DNA of 6,390 nucleotides, from the NCBI GenBank assembly GCA_022565745.1, contig JAIUMB010000128.1, positions 1 through 6,390 of the forward strand, in the 5' to 3' direction. Positions 1 to 6,330 of the stretch are shown here, in pieces. A program made the translations under genes and the position numbers. Under the pieces are notes generated by a model. It ran no database searches. It was not told the DNA's origin and saw only the letters and a program-made list of their open reading frames with translations. This DNA comes from Cryomorphaceae bacterium (lineage in GTDB: Bacteria; Bacteroidota; Bacteroidia; Flavobacteriales; Schleiferiaceae). Each line of letters opens with the position of its first letter. The first letter of the stretch is position 1.

Positions 1-156
1 ATTTTTTTTCAAACCTTAACGCTTTCTAAATTTATATGACCTGTTGATTTTCACACAAATAATAAGATTAAGGGTTCGTAAAAACGTTAACAAAGATATT
101 TAAAAAAATCCAATTAGAGGTAATTAATGAGTTATGGGTAATGTTAAGTTATTTAA
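1..156. other. AT-rich stretch without a supported gene
   Basis: This stretch is strongly AT-rich and shows no open reading frame with family-like content. The only frame that opens here runs antisense into the flavoprotein gene and has low-complexity content. An isolated TATCTTTG on the minus strand (91-98) matches the Bacteroidota -7 element TAnnTTTG, but no TTTG lies about 19 bases upstream of it. It could belong to a leftward gene outside the window, and this cannot be decided here. Confidence 0.5.
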
Positions 157-187
157 CGAAAAAAGTCGGCTTACAACCGACTTTCTA
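157..187 (-). terminator. Intrinsic terminator of the leftward gene block
   Basis: The sequence holds a perfect 8-bp inverted repeat, AAAGTCGG (162-169) and CCGACTTT (177-184), with a 7-nt loop. Read on the minus strand, the hairpin runs directly into six T residues (positions 164 down to 159), which is the classic Rho-independent layout. It begins about 28 nt after the stop codon of the flavoprotein gene (212-214), so it very likely ends the transcript that carries that gene and the peptidase. On the plus strand only a short T run follows, so activity in that direction should be weaker. Confidence 0.85.
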
Positions 188-211
188 AACCATCACTTTA
201 AAACGCCCCCA

Positions 212-1159
212 TCAAACCATTTTTATCTTATTTACAGAAGAATTGTAAATGGCTACAAACTCCTCTACAATCTCCTTGACGGTCTTAATTTCTTTTATCG
301 TCCCACTTACCTGTCCAATCTCCAGCTCTCCTTCATCTAAATCCCCTTCAAACATACCTTTTTTGGCTCTTCCTCTGCCCAATAAAGCTCTCAACTCGTC
401 AACTTCAGCGCAGCGAGCATAATGCTCCATTACATCTTGATAGAATTTATTGCGGATCAAACGAACGGGGGTAATCTCTTTCAACGTCAACACCGTACTT
501 CCTTCAGCAGCCCCCACCACAACATCTTTGAACGACTGGTGCGCTGAACTTTCTACACTAGCCACAAACCTCGAACCCACCTGCACACCATCAGCGCCTA
601 ATGCCATAGCGGCCAACATCGCTCTTCCATCGCCTATACCACCTGCGGCGATTAAGGGAATATCGATGGCATCGCGCACGGCAGGAATCAAACACATGGT
701 GGTTGTTTCTTCGCGTCCGTTGTGTCCTCCAGCCTCAAACCCTTCAGCCACAACGGCGTCTACACCAGCTGCTGCAGCCTTTTGGGCAAAACGAGCACTG
801 CTCACCACATGTACTACCGTGATGCCTTTATCCTTCAAAAAACCGGTCCAAGTCTTCGGGTTTCCCGCTGAAGTAAAAACGATTTTTACGTCCTCCTCTA
901 CGATGATGTCCATCAATTGCTCAATATCGGGATACAACAAAGGGACATTTACACCAAATGGCTTATCCGTAGCAGCTTTACATTTTCTAATGTGTGTACG
1001 CAAAATGTCGGGATACATACTACCCGCGCCGATGATCCCTAGTATTCCTGCATTGGCAGCAGCTGAAGCCAATTCCCATCCACTACACCAAATCATGCCG
1101 GCTTGAACGATGGGGTACTTAATTCCAAATAATTGACAAATGGGTTGGTTAATTTCCAT
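212..1159 (-). CDS. Nitronate monooxygenase / FabK-like FMN enzyme
   Basis: This 315-residue cytosolic protein belongs to the 2-nitropropane dioxygenase/nitronate monooxygenase TIM-barrel family, whose members bind FMN. Visible signatures are the N-terminal strand PIVQAGM (residues 16-22), a phosphate-binding AAGGIGDGR (171-179) and GADGVQVGSRF (188-198). The block EGFEAGGHNG (139-148) contains His146, which matches the catalytic His of the family. The C-terminal part has the usual GQVSGTI segment (282-288). By family knowledge it would oxidise alkyl nitronates to carbonyl compounds and nitrite. The same fold and the EAGGH motif occur in enoyl-ACP reductase II (FabK), and the sequence alone does not separate the two, so no gene symbol is given. 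The start is the ATG inside the last codons of the upstream peptidase gene (11-nt overlap), suggesting co-transcription and coupled translation. No Shine-Dalgarno sequence is visible. The length is normal for the family and the gene looks intact. Confidence 0.9.
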   Translation of the reverse strand: MEINQPICQLFGIKYPIVQAGMIWCSGWELASAAANAGILGIIGAGSMYPDILRTHIRKCKAATDKPFGVNVPLLYPDIEQLMDIIVEEDVKIVFTSAGNPKTWTGFLKDKGITVVHVVSSARFAQKAAAAGVDAVVAEGFEAGGHNGREETTTMCLIPAVRDAIDIPLIAAGGIGDGRAMLAAMALGADGVQVGSRFVASVESSAHQSFKDVVVGAAEGSTVLTLKEITPVRLIRNKFYQDVMEHYARCAEVDELRALLGRGRAKKGMFEGDLDEGELEIGQVSGTIKEIKTVKEIVEEFVAIYNSSVNKIKMV

Positions 1160-2732
1160 GTTTGTTGAATGTTTTTACTATGGCTCCACTTTCGTTGTAT
1201 ATATGAATGATGTATTTGCCATCAGTCAAATTATTTACGTCAATGGCTTGTTGCATATCCTGTGCTGAAACGGCTTGATCTAAAATTTTTCTACCACCCA
1301 TGTCAAACAAAGCAATTCGCTTTGGAATAAATTGCTCATTCCACGAAACGGTCAGAATGTTGTCTACCGGGTTAGGGAATATGTTCACGCCATAATCTTG
1401 AATAAATTCCTCAACCGATACCACATCGTTGAATGCAAATTGAAAATTAGGCAGTCCATATCCATATAATGTATCCGGTGTGAGGTATCTATCGGCAGAC
1501 TGCAAAATGGTTTGACGAATATTTTCCGTACTGTGATTGGGATAAGCTTGTCGTAAGCACGCCGCCAAACCCGCTATCAATGGCGCAGCAAAACTTGTCC
1601 CGTTACCTACAGTAGGAAAACCTCCTGAGCTTAAATAGCGTGCCTGCTCCCCCATCGCTACAACATCGGGCTTAATTCTTCCATCAACCGTTGGTCCTTT
1701 TGAAGAAAAAATAGAGCGATCTAAAGTTGGACCAACCGAACCAACGGCCAAAATACTATCGGCATCTGCGGGCATTAAAATTTTTCGCCAAAGTGGATCA
1801 GACCCAGAGTTCCCTGCAGAATTAATGACAAGAATCCCCTTTCTCGCGGCAAACTGCGCGGCTTGAGACACAATGGACGTTTGGCCATCTAAGTCGCTTA
1901 ATGAGTAGCTCGTTTGACCAGGATCAAACGTCGAATACCCCAGACTGGAGTTGATGACGTCCACCCCCAAACTATCGCTCATTTCTGCAGCAGCCAACCA
2001 ATTAAACTCCTCGGCGTTGACTTCTCTAACTTCATCCTCGGTCATAAACAACCAGTAATCTGCATCTGGGGCTGTGCCAACAAATGTACCTTCATTCTTT
2101 GCCGCAAGTACCGAAAGCACATGTGTGCCATGGGAACCGGGAAAGAATATATTGGTATCTTGATTGACAAAACTATACATGCCTTTCACGCCTCCTCCTT
2201 GCCACAAATGTGAAAAGGCTGGTATGTTTTGTGCATTGTTAAAACCTCCGTCAAACACAGCAATTAATACGCCTTGTCCGGTAAACCCTAAATCATGCAA
2301 GTAATCACCGTTGAGCATTTCAATTTGCAACGCACTCTGACCATAACTAAACCCGTTATCTTCTGCAAAAACCGCCTTGACTGGAATGAGATTATCAACC
2401 CGTTTTACAAAGGGTAAATTGGCTACATACACGCTGTCGATACCTCGCACCAAAGCCGCATTTAACCACTTACTCTTACCCACTACGTTCTCGGCAAATA
2501 AGCCATCGACATAGGCTTGATACACCGGTAAATCCATTTCATCTATGATGGTTTGCTGGTTGGCTTTGCGCTCAATGGCTTTGCGTGTAAATAGTTGAAA
2601 TGGATTAGAAAAATCAGAAATAGTTGCGTTTTTATCTTGGAAATAGACCCAATACGTGGACTCAGTTTGTGCCGGCAACACACCCGACACAAACAAAAAC
2701 AGTACGATGTATATACATTTAAAGCCCGACAT
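1149..2732 (-). CDS. Secreted S8 (subtilisin-like) serine peptidase with T9SS type A sorting domain
   Basis: This 527-residue protein starts with a Sec signal peptide (hydrophobic residues about 7-19, probable cleavage near LPAQ, 19-22). A propeptide-like region of about 100 residues follows, then a subtilase domain (about 135-435). The triad is clear: Asp161 in AVFDGGF, His201 in GSHGTHV and Ser380 in GNGTSFAAP, with the oxyanion Asn308 in NSAGNSG. Residues about 448-525 form a Por-secretion type A sorting domain: GVNIFPNPVDN, then RIALFDMGGRKI, then GKYIIHIYNESG. By family knowledge such proteins cross the outer membrane through the type IX system, lose the tail, and are released or anchored on the surface. 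It is an endopeptidase whose substrates cannot be inferred. The gene lies 84 nt downstream of mnmA with a promoter-like element in the gap, and overlaps the flavoprotein gene by 11 nt. It looks complete. Confidence 0.93.
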   Translation of the reverse strand: MSGFKCIYIVLFLFVSGVLPAQTESTYWVYFQDKNATISDFSNPFQLFTRKAIERKANQQTIIDEMDLPVYQAYVDGLFAENVVGKSKWLNAALVRGIDSVYVANLPFVKRVDNLIPVKAVFAEDNGFSYGQSALQIEMLNGDYLHDLGFTGQGVLIAVFDGGFNNAQNIPAFSHLWQGGGVKGMYSFVNQDTNIFFPGSHGTHVLSVLAAKNEGTFVGTAPDADYWLFMTEDEVREVNAEEFNWLAAAEMSDSLGVDVINSSLGYSTFDPGQTSYSLSDLDGQTSIVSQAAQFAARKGILVINSAGNSGSDPLWRKILMPADADSILAVGSVGPTLDRSIFSSKGPTVDGRIKPDVVAMGEQARYLSSGGFPTVGNGTSFAAPLIAGLAACLRQAYPNHSTENIRQTILQSADRYLTPDTLYGYGLPNFQFAFNDVVSVEEFIQDYGVNIFPNPVDNILTVSWNEQFIPKRIALFDMGGRKILDQAVSAQDMQQAIDVNNLTDGKYIIHIYNESGAIVKTFNKHGN

Positions 2733-2755
2733 TCTTTATTCTTTAAACCTATTGA

Positions 2756-2763
2756 CAAAAATA
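2756..2763 (-). promoter_or_regulatory. Possible Bacteroidota -7 element for the peptidase gene
   Basis: On the minus strand this site reads TATTTTTG, a full match to the Bacteroidota -7 consensus TAnnTTTG. It lies 23 nt upstream of the peptidase ATG, leaving a leader of roughly 15-20 nt. No TTTG is found at the usual 19-20 nt further upstream, so the site is only half supported. If it is real, the peptidase-flavoprotein pair can be transcribed independently of mnmA. No intrinsic terminator is visible in the 84-nt gap, so read-through from mnmA also remains possible. Confidence 0.35.
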
Positions 2764-2816
2764 CGGCAAAGTTGTTCACCTACCTTCTTTACGCTCTGCA
2801 GTTAGCGCAACACTCA

Positions 2817-3971
2817 CTACACAATCACACCACTGCCCAATAACACCTCGTCCTTATACCAGGCTGCGAACTGACCGGGCGTAATGGCTTTTTGTTGTTG
2901 GTCAAACCATAAATACAGCGACCCGTTTTTGCAAATCAAGGTAGCGGGCTGAAGTGGTTGTCTGTAGCGTATACGCGCCTCCACCTCCATCGTTTCACCT
3001 TCTTTGAGCAATGGCGTTCCTCCTACCCAGTTTTCGGTTCCTTTTTCTGTTTGCAATCCGAACCGCAGCAAAGCGGGATGATCATCGCCTTCAACCACGT
3101 AAACCTCATTAGATGTTGTATTGACACCCGCTACAAACAATGGAATGCTTCTCCCGCCAATGCCTAAGCCTTTGCGCTGACCAACCGTATAAAAATGTGC
3201 ACCGTCATGCGTGCCAATCACCTCGCCTTTTGGCCAAGTGGGCTGATGAAAAAACCGCTCATCATTGCGGTCAATATTTTCGGGGAAGTACGCGTGGTTT
3301 TTAGGCAATTCAACAACACGTCCCTCTTTGGGCGCCAATTGCTGCTGTAAAAACACCGGCAACTTTACCTTCCCCACAAAACACAAGCCTTGTGAATCCT
3401 TTTTCTTCGCAGTTGGCAGCCCGGCGTTTTTAGCGATGTCTCTCACCTCAGACTTTTGCAATTCTCCGATAGGAAAAAGCGCTTTAGCCAGTTGTGACTG
3501 TCTGACTTGGCACAAAAAATAACTCTGATCTTTATTGGCATCAACACCGCTGAGCAATGAAAACGTTCCGTCTGGATTTTCCTTTCTTCGACAATAATGA
3601 CCGGTAGCCACATAATCGGCATTGAGTTCCAGTGCCGCCTCGAGAAAAGCATCAAATTTGATTTCACGATTACAAAGCACGTCTGGATTGGGGGTGCGGC
3701 CACGCTCGTACTCTGCAAACATGTAGTCAACGATGCGCTGCTTGTACTGCGTACTAAAATCCATAACTTGAAAGGGTATGCCTAGGTGGTCAGCGACCAT
3801 GGTGGCGTCGTTGGCATCTTCTATCCACGGACACTCATTGTTGATGGTCACCGACTCATCGTTCCAATTGCGCATGTAAATACCTATCACCTCGTGACCT
3901 TCTTGCTGCAAAAGCAATGCGGCTACGGAGCTGTCAACACCTCCTGATAAACCAACGACTATTCTCGCCAT
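2817..3971 (-). CDS. mnmA: tRNA-specific 2-thiouridylase MnmA
   Basis: This 384-residue cytosolic enzyme carries out the ATP-dependent 2-thiolation of the wobble uridine (U34) in tRNAs for Lys, Glu and Gln, using sulfur passed on as persulfide. The N-terminal PP-loop SGGVDS (residues 9-14) binds ATP and adenylates the uridine. The first catalytic cysteine is Cys100 in NPDVLCNREIKF, and the second is Cys197 in DSQGLCFVG. Their spacing matches the pair known from the E. coli enzyme. Further family blocks are ATGHY (122-126), KDQSYFL (147-153) and YTVGQRKGLGIGG (261-273), followed by the C-terminal beta-barrel region. An insert near residues 230-250 (around NDERFFHQPTWPKG) separates the central blocks. 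My impression is that Bacteroidota homologues share it, but I could not check this. The start follows the stop of the MORN_2 gene by only 4 nt, so the two are very likely co-transcribed. No defect is seen. Confidence 0.97.
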   Translation of the reverse strand: MARIVVGLSGGVDSSVAALLLQQEGHEVIGIYMRNWNDESVTINNECPWIEDANDATMVADHLGIPFQVMDFSTQYKQRIVDYMFAEYERGRTPNPDVLCNREIKFDAFLEAALELNADYVATGHYCRRKENPDGTFSLLSGVDANKDQSYFLCQVRQSQLAKALFPIGELQKSEVRDIAKNAGLPTAKKKDSQGLCFVGKVKLPVFLQQQLAPKEGRVVELPKNHAYFPENIDRNDERFFHQPTWPKGEVIGTHDGAHFYTVGQRKGLGIGGRSIPLFVAGVNTTSNEVYVVEGDDHPALLRFGLQTEKGTENWVGGTPLLKEGETMEVEARIRYRQPLQPATLICKNGSLYLWFDQQQKAITPGQFAAWYKDEVLLGSGVIV

Positions 3972-3975
3972 AATT

Positions 3976-4680
3976 TTAATCCTCCTCGATCTCGCGTTCT
4001 TTCATGAGTTGTCCGTAACGATACTCTTCTATACGCTCCGGACGACCGTTGTCGTTAAACCAAATCCACTTTTCATGCTTTTCGCCTTCTACATATTTAC
4101 CCTCAGCGCGTTTGTTGCCATTGGCCATATAAATGCGCAGTTCGCCATGTAATTTATCATCACGGTATTCCCCCTTCATGTAAACCTTGCCGTTTTCGTG
4201 ATATTCGACAAACTTGCCTTGGCGCAATCCATTTTCAAAATTCATTTTTTCTAGAGGATTACCGTTGGCAAAAAACGTAACGCGTTCTCCGTGCAGTTCT
4301 CCATCTTTAAACACCTCTTTTGATATGATGTTTTGGTGGCGATCGTAATACGTCCAAATGCTGTCTTTCTTTTGATTGCGCAGAACACCCTCAGCCAATC
4401 GCTTGCCGTTACCGGCAAATTGGGTGGCATAGCATACTCCGGTTTGTCCGCGATACACATTCTCGGAGAAAATCTTTCCGTTTCTGTAAAAATATTTGAA
4501 CGTTCCTACAGGCACATCATCTTTAAATTCGCCGGTATAGCGAACAATGTTGGTGCCTTCGTGAAACTTTTTCCACGGACCTTGACGGCGTCCTTGCTCG
4601 TCTTTTCTGTTTTGCGCACTCATGGAAGGTACGCTCAAAATCAGTCCCAGCAACAGAATCAATGGTGTTTTGATGCTCAT
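3976..4680 (-). CDS. Exported MORN_2-repeat (YwqK-like) protein
   Basis: The protein has 234 residues if it starts at 4680. That start gives a clean Sec signal peptide (MSIKT, hydrophobic LILLLGLIL, likely cleavage after PSMSA, residue 22). A longer frame to 4734 adds 18 residues that disrupt the signal peptide and run across a promoter-like site, so I prefer the shorter one. The mature part consists of MORN_2-type repeats of about 22-24 residues. They have recurring aromatic-plus-NGK cores, for example FKYFYRNGK (61-69), VTFFANGN (134-141), FVEYHENGK (157-165), LRIYMANGN (181-189) and WIWFNDNGR (205-213), often ending in a short Gly turn such as LHGE or LRQGK. Such proteins are often labelled 'YwqK antitoxin', but no toxin partner is present, and the repeats more plausibly form an exported beta-structure. 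There is no lipobox Cys, so it is probably periplasmic or surface-located. Its function is unknown. It sits 4 nt upstream of mnmA. Confidence 0.85.
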   Translation of the reverse strand: MSIKTPLILLLGLILSVPSMSAQNRKDEQGRRQGPWKKFHEGTNIVRYTGEFKDDVPVGTFKYFYRNGKIFSENVYRGQTGVCYATQFAGNGKRLAEGVLRNQKKDSIWTYYDRHQNIISKEVFKDGELHGERVTFFANGNPLEKMNFENGLRQGKFVEYHENGKVYMKGEYRDDKLHGELRIYMANGNKRAEGKYVEGEKHEKWIWFNDNGRPERIEEYRYGQLMKEREIEED

Positions 4681-4699
4681 ACGTTTTAAAAATGGATTG

Positions 4700-4730
4700 C
4701 GAAGATACGCGGAGAAAACGGGATAAAAAA
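4700..4730 (-). promoter_or_regulatory. Possible promoter of the MORN_2-mnmA transcript
   Basis: On the minus strand a TTTT (4730-4727) is followed after 19 nt by TATCTTCG (4707-4700). This fits the Bacteroidota layout TTTG-N19-TAnnTTTG with one mismatch in each element. Transcription would begin about 10-15 nt before the ATG at 4680, which supports the shorter protein start. The match is suggestive only, because the region is AT-rich. Confidence 0.35.
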
Positions 4731-4734
4731 TCAT

Positions 4735-4765
4735 TTTGTGGAATCAGTTATTCGTTGGATATTTG
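4735..4765 (+). promoter_or_regulatory. Possible promoter of rpsP-rimM
   Basis: TTTG (4735-4738) is followed after exactly 19 nt by GATATTTG (4758-4765), one mismatch from the Bacteroidota -7 consensus TAnnTTTG. Transcription from here would give rpsP a leader of about 110 nt that contains the hairpins listed separately. A weaker alternative is TTTG (4831-4834), 19 nt, then GGGTTTTG (4854-4861), which would give a leader of under 20 nt. The sequence does not decide between them. Confidence 0.35.
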
Positions 4766-4802
4766 CAGCTTGAAATAATAACTGCAGGTAGACGGATGAT
4801 TG

Positions 4803-4820
4803 GTTTCATTTTTTTGAAAC
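4803..4820. promoter_or_regulatory. Perfect inverted repeat in the divergent region
   Basis: GTTTCA (4803-4808) and TGAAAC (4815-4820) are perfect complements separated by six T residues. The symmetric site lies between the divergent gene blocks, 64 nt upstream of the rpsP ATG. It could be a protein-binding operator or a small hairpin in the rpsP leader. A looser pair, TGCAG (4764-4768) and CTGCA (4782-4786), lies just upstream. Confidence 0.35.
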
Positions 4821-4853
4821 ATTTATTGCGTTTGTTTGCATTGTTAGTTAACC

Positions 4854-4866
4854 GGGTTTTGGACCC
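4854..4866 (+). promoter_or_regulatory. Short hairpin just upstream of rpsP
   Basis: GGGT (4854-4857) pairs with ACCC (4863-4866), with a possible extra T-G pair inside. It is followed by TTTT (4867-4870), 18 nt before the rpsP ATG. The outer flanks GTTAA (4847-4851) and TTAAC (4878-4882) are also complementary. The shape is like a small terminator or a translational control hairpin, but the stem is short. Confidence 0.25.
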
Positions 4867-4884
4867 TTTTAAAACAATTAACGT

Positions 4885-5442
4885 ATGCCAGTACGAATTC
4901 GTCTGCAAAGACACGGAAGAAAAAACCACGCGTTTTTTCACATTGTAGCTGCCGACAGTCGCGCACCTCGCGACGGCCGCTTCATCGAGAAGTTGGGTGT
5001 TTATAACCCCAACACCAACCCAGCAACCATTGACCTTGATTTTGACACCACACTTGAGTGGATTCAGAAAGGTGCTCAACCTTCTGATACCTGCCGTGCG
5101 ATTTTGTCATACAAGGGCATCATGCACAAGCATCACTTGTTGCGCGGTGTAGCCAAAGGTGCTTTGACCGAAGAGCAAGCCGAGGAGAAGTTCCAGGCTT
5201 GGATGGAAGGCAAACACGGTGCCATTGAAGGCAAAAAGTCTACATTGGCTGAAAAGGCTGCCAAAGAGCAAGCTGAGCGCCTAGAAGCTGAGCGCAAGCG
5301 CAATGAAGAGCGCGCTGCTGCATTGGCTGCTAAGGAAGCTGAAGCCAATGCAGAAGTTGCTGAAGCAAGTGCAGAAGCAGAAGAAGCTCCCGAAGCGGAA
5401 ACTGCTGCTGAAGGCGATGCTGAAACCAAAAACGAAGCGTAA
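4885..5442 (+). CDS. rpsP: Small-subunit ribosomal protein bS16 with extended C-terminal tail
   Basis: This is a structural protein of the 30S subunit that binds 16S rRNA and helps assembly. The N-terminal 80 or so residues are a canonical bS16 core: MPVRIRLQRHGRKNHAFFHI at the start, then ADSRAPRDGRFIEKLGVYNP (23-42), and a helix with GAQPSDTCRAIL (63-74). The classic protein has about 80-90 residues, while this one has 185. The extra part begins with an ordered-looking segment (ALTEEQAEEKFQAWMEGK, 93-110). A charged Lys/Glu/Arg/Ala helix with likely coiled-coil character follows (about 116-152), and then an acidic Ala/Glu run to the end. My recollection is that Bacteroidota bS16 proteins often carry such tails, whose function I do not know. 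The start at MPVRIRL is unambiguous. No Shine-Dalgarno is seen, as is common in this phylum. It is followed by rimM after 5 nt, so the two form an operon. Confidence 0.97.
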   Translation: MPVRIRLQRHGRKNHAFFHIVAADSRAPRDGRFIEKLGVYNPNTNPATIDLDFDTTLEWIQKGAQPSDTCRAILSYKGIMHKHHLLRGVAKGALTEEQAEEKFQAWMEGKHGAIEGKKSTLAEKAAKEQAERLEAERKRNEERAAALAAKEAEANAEVAEASAEAEEAPEAETAAEGDAETKNEA

Positions 5443-5447
5443 ATTAC

Positions 5448-5981
5448 ATGATGCGTCGGGAAACGTGCTTTGCGCTCGGAAAAATCATCCGAAAGCACAG
5501 TTTTAAAGGCGAAGTTGTCGCCAAATTCGACACCGACCATCCCGCTTCTTACGAAAAATTGGAATCAATTTTCCTCGACATCCGAGGAGAGTTGGTTCCT
5601 TTTTTTATTGAATCATTCACCCTACTTCCCAAGGGCGTTCGTTTAAAGTTCGAAGACATAAACGACGAAACAGCTGCACAAAACATAGTGGGATGCACCC
5701 TCTACCTCCACGAAAGCATGCTGCCTAAAGCTGCAGAAGGCGAAGTATTCATCCACGAAATTATCGGTTATTCGGTCAACGACAAAACACTTGGACATAT
5801 TGGCACATTAGATTCCGTCGTTGAAGGCAAGCAAGATCTATTGCTGGTTAAGAACCCAACCGAAGTCATCATCTATATCCCTTGGGTAAAAGGCGACATC
5901 GTCACAGACATCGACAAAGCGACACGAACCATTCACGTCAATGCTCCGGATGGCTTAGTGGACTTGTACTTGGATAGTTAG
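5448..5981 (+). CDS. rimM: Ribosome maturation factor RimM
   Basis: This 177-residue cytosolic factor acts in late 30S assembly around the 16S rRNA 3' domain and the uS13/uS19 region. The N-terminal RimM beta-barrel is recognised by LGKIIRKHSFKGEV (residues 10-23). The usual Gly after the His is a Ser here, which I believe is common in Bacteroidota. The PRC-barrel domain covers about 95-177, with the segments GEVFIHEIIGYSV (98-110), YIPWVKGDIVTDID (143-156) and the family-typical ending APDGLVDLYL (166-175). The length is normal. Two ATGs stand next to each other (5448 and 5451), and either may be used. The gene follows rpsP by 5 nt. trmD and rplS, which follow in the E. coli-type operon, are absent. 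The gene instead ends in front of a repeat block. Confidence 0.95.
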   Translation: MMRRETCFALGKIIRKHSFKGEVVAKFDTDHPASYEKLESIFLDIRGELVPFFIESFTLLPKGVRLKFEDINDETAAQNIVGCTLYLHESMLPKAAEGEVFIHEIIGYSVNDKTLGHIGTLDSVVEGKQDLLLVKNPTEVIIYIPWVKGDIVTDIDKATRTIHVNAPDGLVDLYLDS

Positions 5982-5991
5982 GCGTTAACAC

Positions 5992-6053
5992 GCATGGAGC
6001 GCTCCGCACGCATGGGTTACTTTCGCAAGCATGGGGCGCTACGCACGCACGGG
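5992..6053 (+). repeat. Imperfect 25-bp direct repeat
   Basis: Copies at 5992-6016 and 6029-6053 agree at 22 of 25 positions. Both start GCATGG and end in a run of GGG, and they are separated by 12 nt. The first copy contains the perfect 10-bp palindrome GGAGCGCTCC (5996-6005), which the second copy has partly lost. Just upstream, GCGT-TAAC-ACGC (5982-5993) forms a small hairpin right after the rimM stop. Confidence 0.75.
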
Positions 6054-6078
6054 AGCACGGGAGCACGGAGGCACGGGT
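6047..6078 (+). repeat. Four tandem 8-bp units
   Basis: Four consecutive units read GCACGGGA (6047), GCACGGGA (6055), GCACGGAG (6063) and GCACGGGT (6071). The first two are identical and the others differ at one or two positions. The array overlaps the end of the 25-bp direct repeat, and its first 18 bases form the left arm of the outer inverted repeat. Confidence 0.8.
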
Positions 6079-6084
6079 AGCATA

Positions 6085-6227
6085 GTCGGAGGTCGGGGGT
6101 CGGAGGTCTGGGTTGCGAATGCATGTACACGCCAATATTTGATTTGTTATGGCTTAGTCTTGTATAGAAAGTGAAAAGGCCTGTATTACCATCCGTAAAA
6201 CCCGACCCCAGACCCCCGACCTCAGAC
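6085..6227. repeat. Inner inverted repeat of GGTCGGAGG-type sequence
   Basis: The left arm (6085-6114) and right arm (6199-6227) are complementary over a perfect 13-bp core, GAGGTCGGGGGTC at 6089-6101 against 6211-6223. The match continues imperfectly with two mismatches and a one-base gap to the inner end, and with one mismatch at the outer end. The loop is 84 nt. Each arm is itself made of 7-9 bp near-repeats of the form GGTCGG(A/G)G. This repeat sits entirely inside the outer inverted repeat. Confidence 0.75.
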
Positions 6228-6286
6228 CGATTTATTCTTCCGGCCACAAAAGGAACGAATGCTCCTATACTGCCATAAGTAAAACC
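6181..6286 (-). repeat. Two diverged copies of a GGTTTTAC-ATGG unit
   Basis: The plus-strand stretches starting CTGTATTACCAT (6181-6203) and CTATACTGCCAT (6264-6286) agree at 18 of 23 positions and both end in GTAAAACCC. On the minus strand each begins a unit that reads GFTYGSIGAF or GFTDGNTGLF in the same open frame. The shared sequence and shared frame suggest copies of one ancestral unit. Each unit abuts one of the inverted-repeat arms. Confidence 0.55.
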
Positions 6287-6314
6287 CCGCTCCCGTGCTC
6301 CCGTGCCACCCCGC

Positions 6315-6330
6315 ACAGCCCCCCGGCTGT
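6315..6330 (-). terminator. Hairpin after the right-edge gene
   Basis: ACAGCC (6315-6320) and GGCTGT (6325-6330) form a perfect 6-bp GC-rich stem with a 4-nt loop, 9 nt downstream of the stop codon of the leftward gene at the right edge. No T-tract follows on either strand, so it is an incomplete intrinsic terminator at best. Confidence 0.3.

Larger units (their letters stand above)
6047..6306. repeat. Outer inverted repeat, perfect 18-bp arms
   Basis: The left arm at 6047-6064 (GCACGGGAGC...) is the exact reverse complement of the right arm at 6289-6306 (GCTCCCGTGC...). The arms enclose 224 bp. The arms consist of two and a quarter copies of the 8-bp unit, so they may have arisen as oppositely oriented copies of the same short repeat. 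No flanking target duplication is evident. Confidence 0.8.

Noticed and set aside
91..98. A TAnnTTTG match on the minus strand in the left flank
   Set aside because: No -33 TTTG at the usual spacing and no gene inside the window that it could serve. A chance match is likely in such AT-rich DNA.
450..1106. A 218-codon plus-strand frame antisense to the flavoprotein gene
   Set aside because: It lies fully opposite a gene with clear family motifs, and its Ala/Thr/Pro-rich product shows no family signature. It is a shadow of the real gene.
4681..4734. An 18-residue N-terminal extension of the MORN_2 protein
   Set aside because: The internal Met at 4680 gives a standard signal peptide, while the extension places charged and polar residues ahead of it and overlaps a promoter-like site.
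5133..5540. A 135-codon minus-strand frame opposite the rpsP tail and the rimM start
   Set aside because: Its Ala/Ser-rich product is the mirror of the GCT/GAA codons of the bS16 tail and crosses two real genes. It has no independent support.
6047..6306. An insertion sequence bounded by the 18-bp inverted repeats
   Set aside because: The 224-bp interior encodes no transposase and no target-site duplication is visible. A non-autonomous element remains possible but is unproven.
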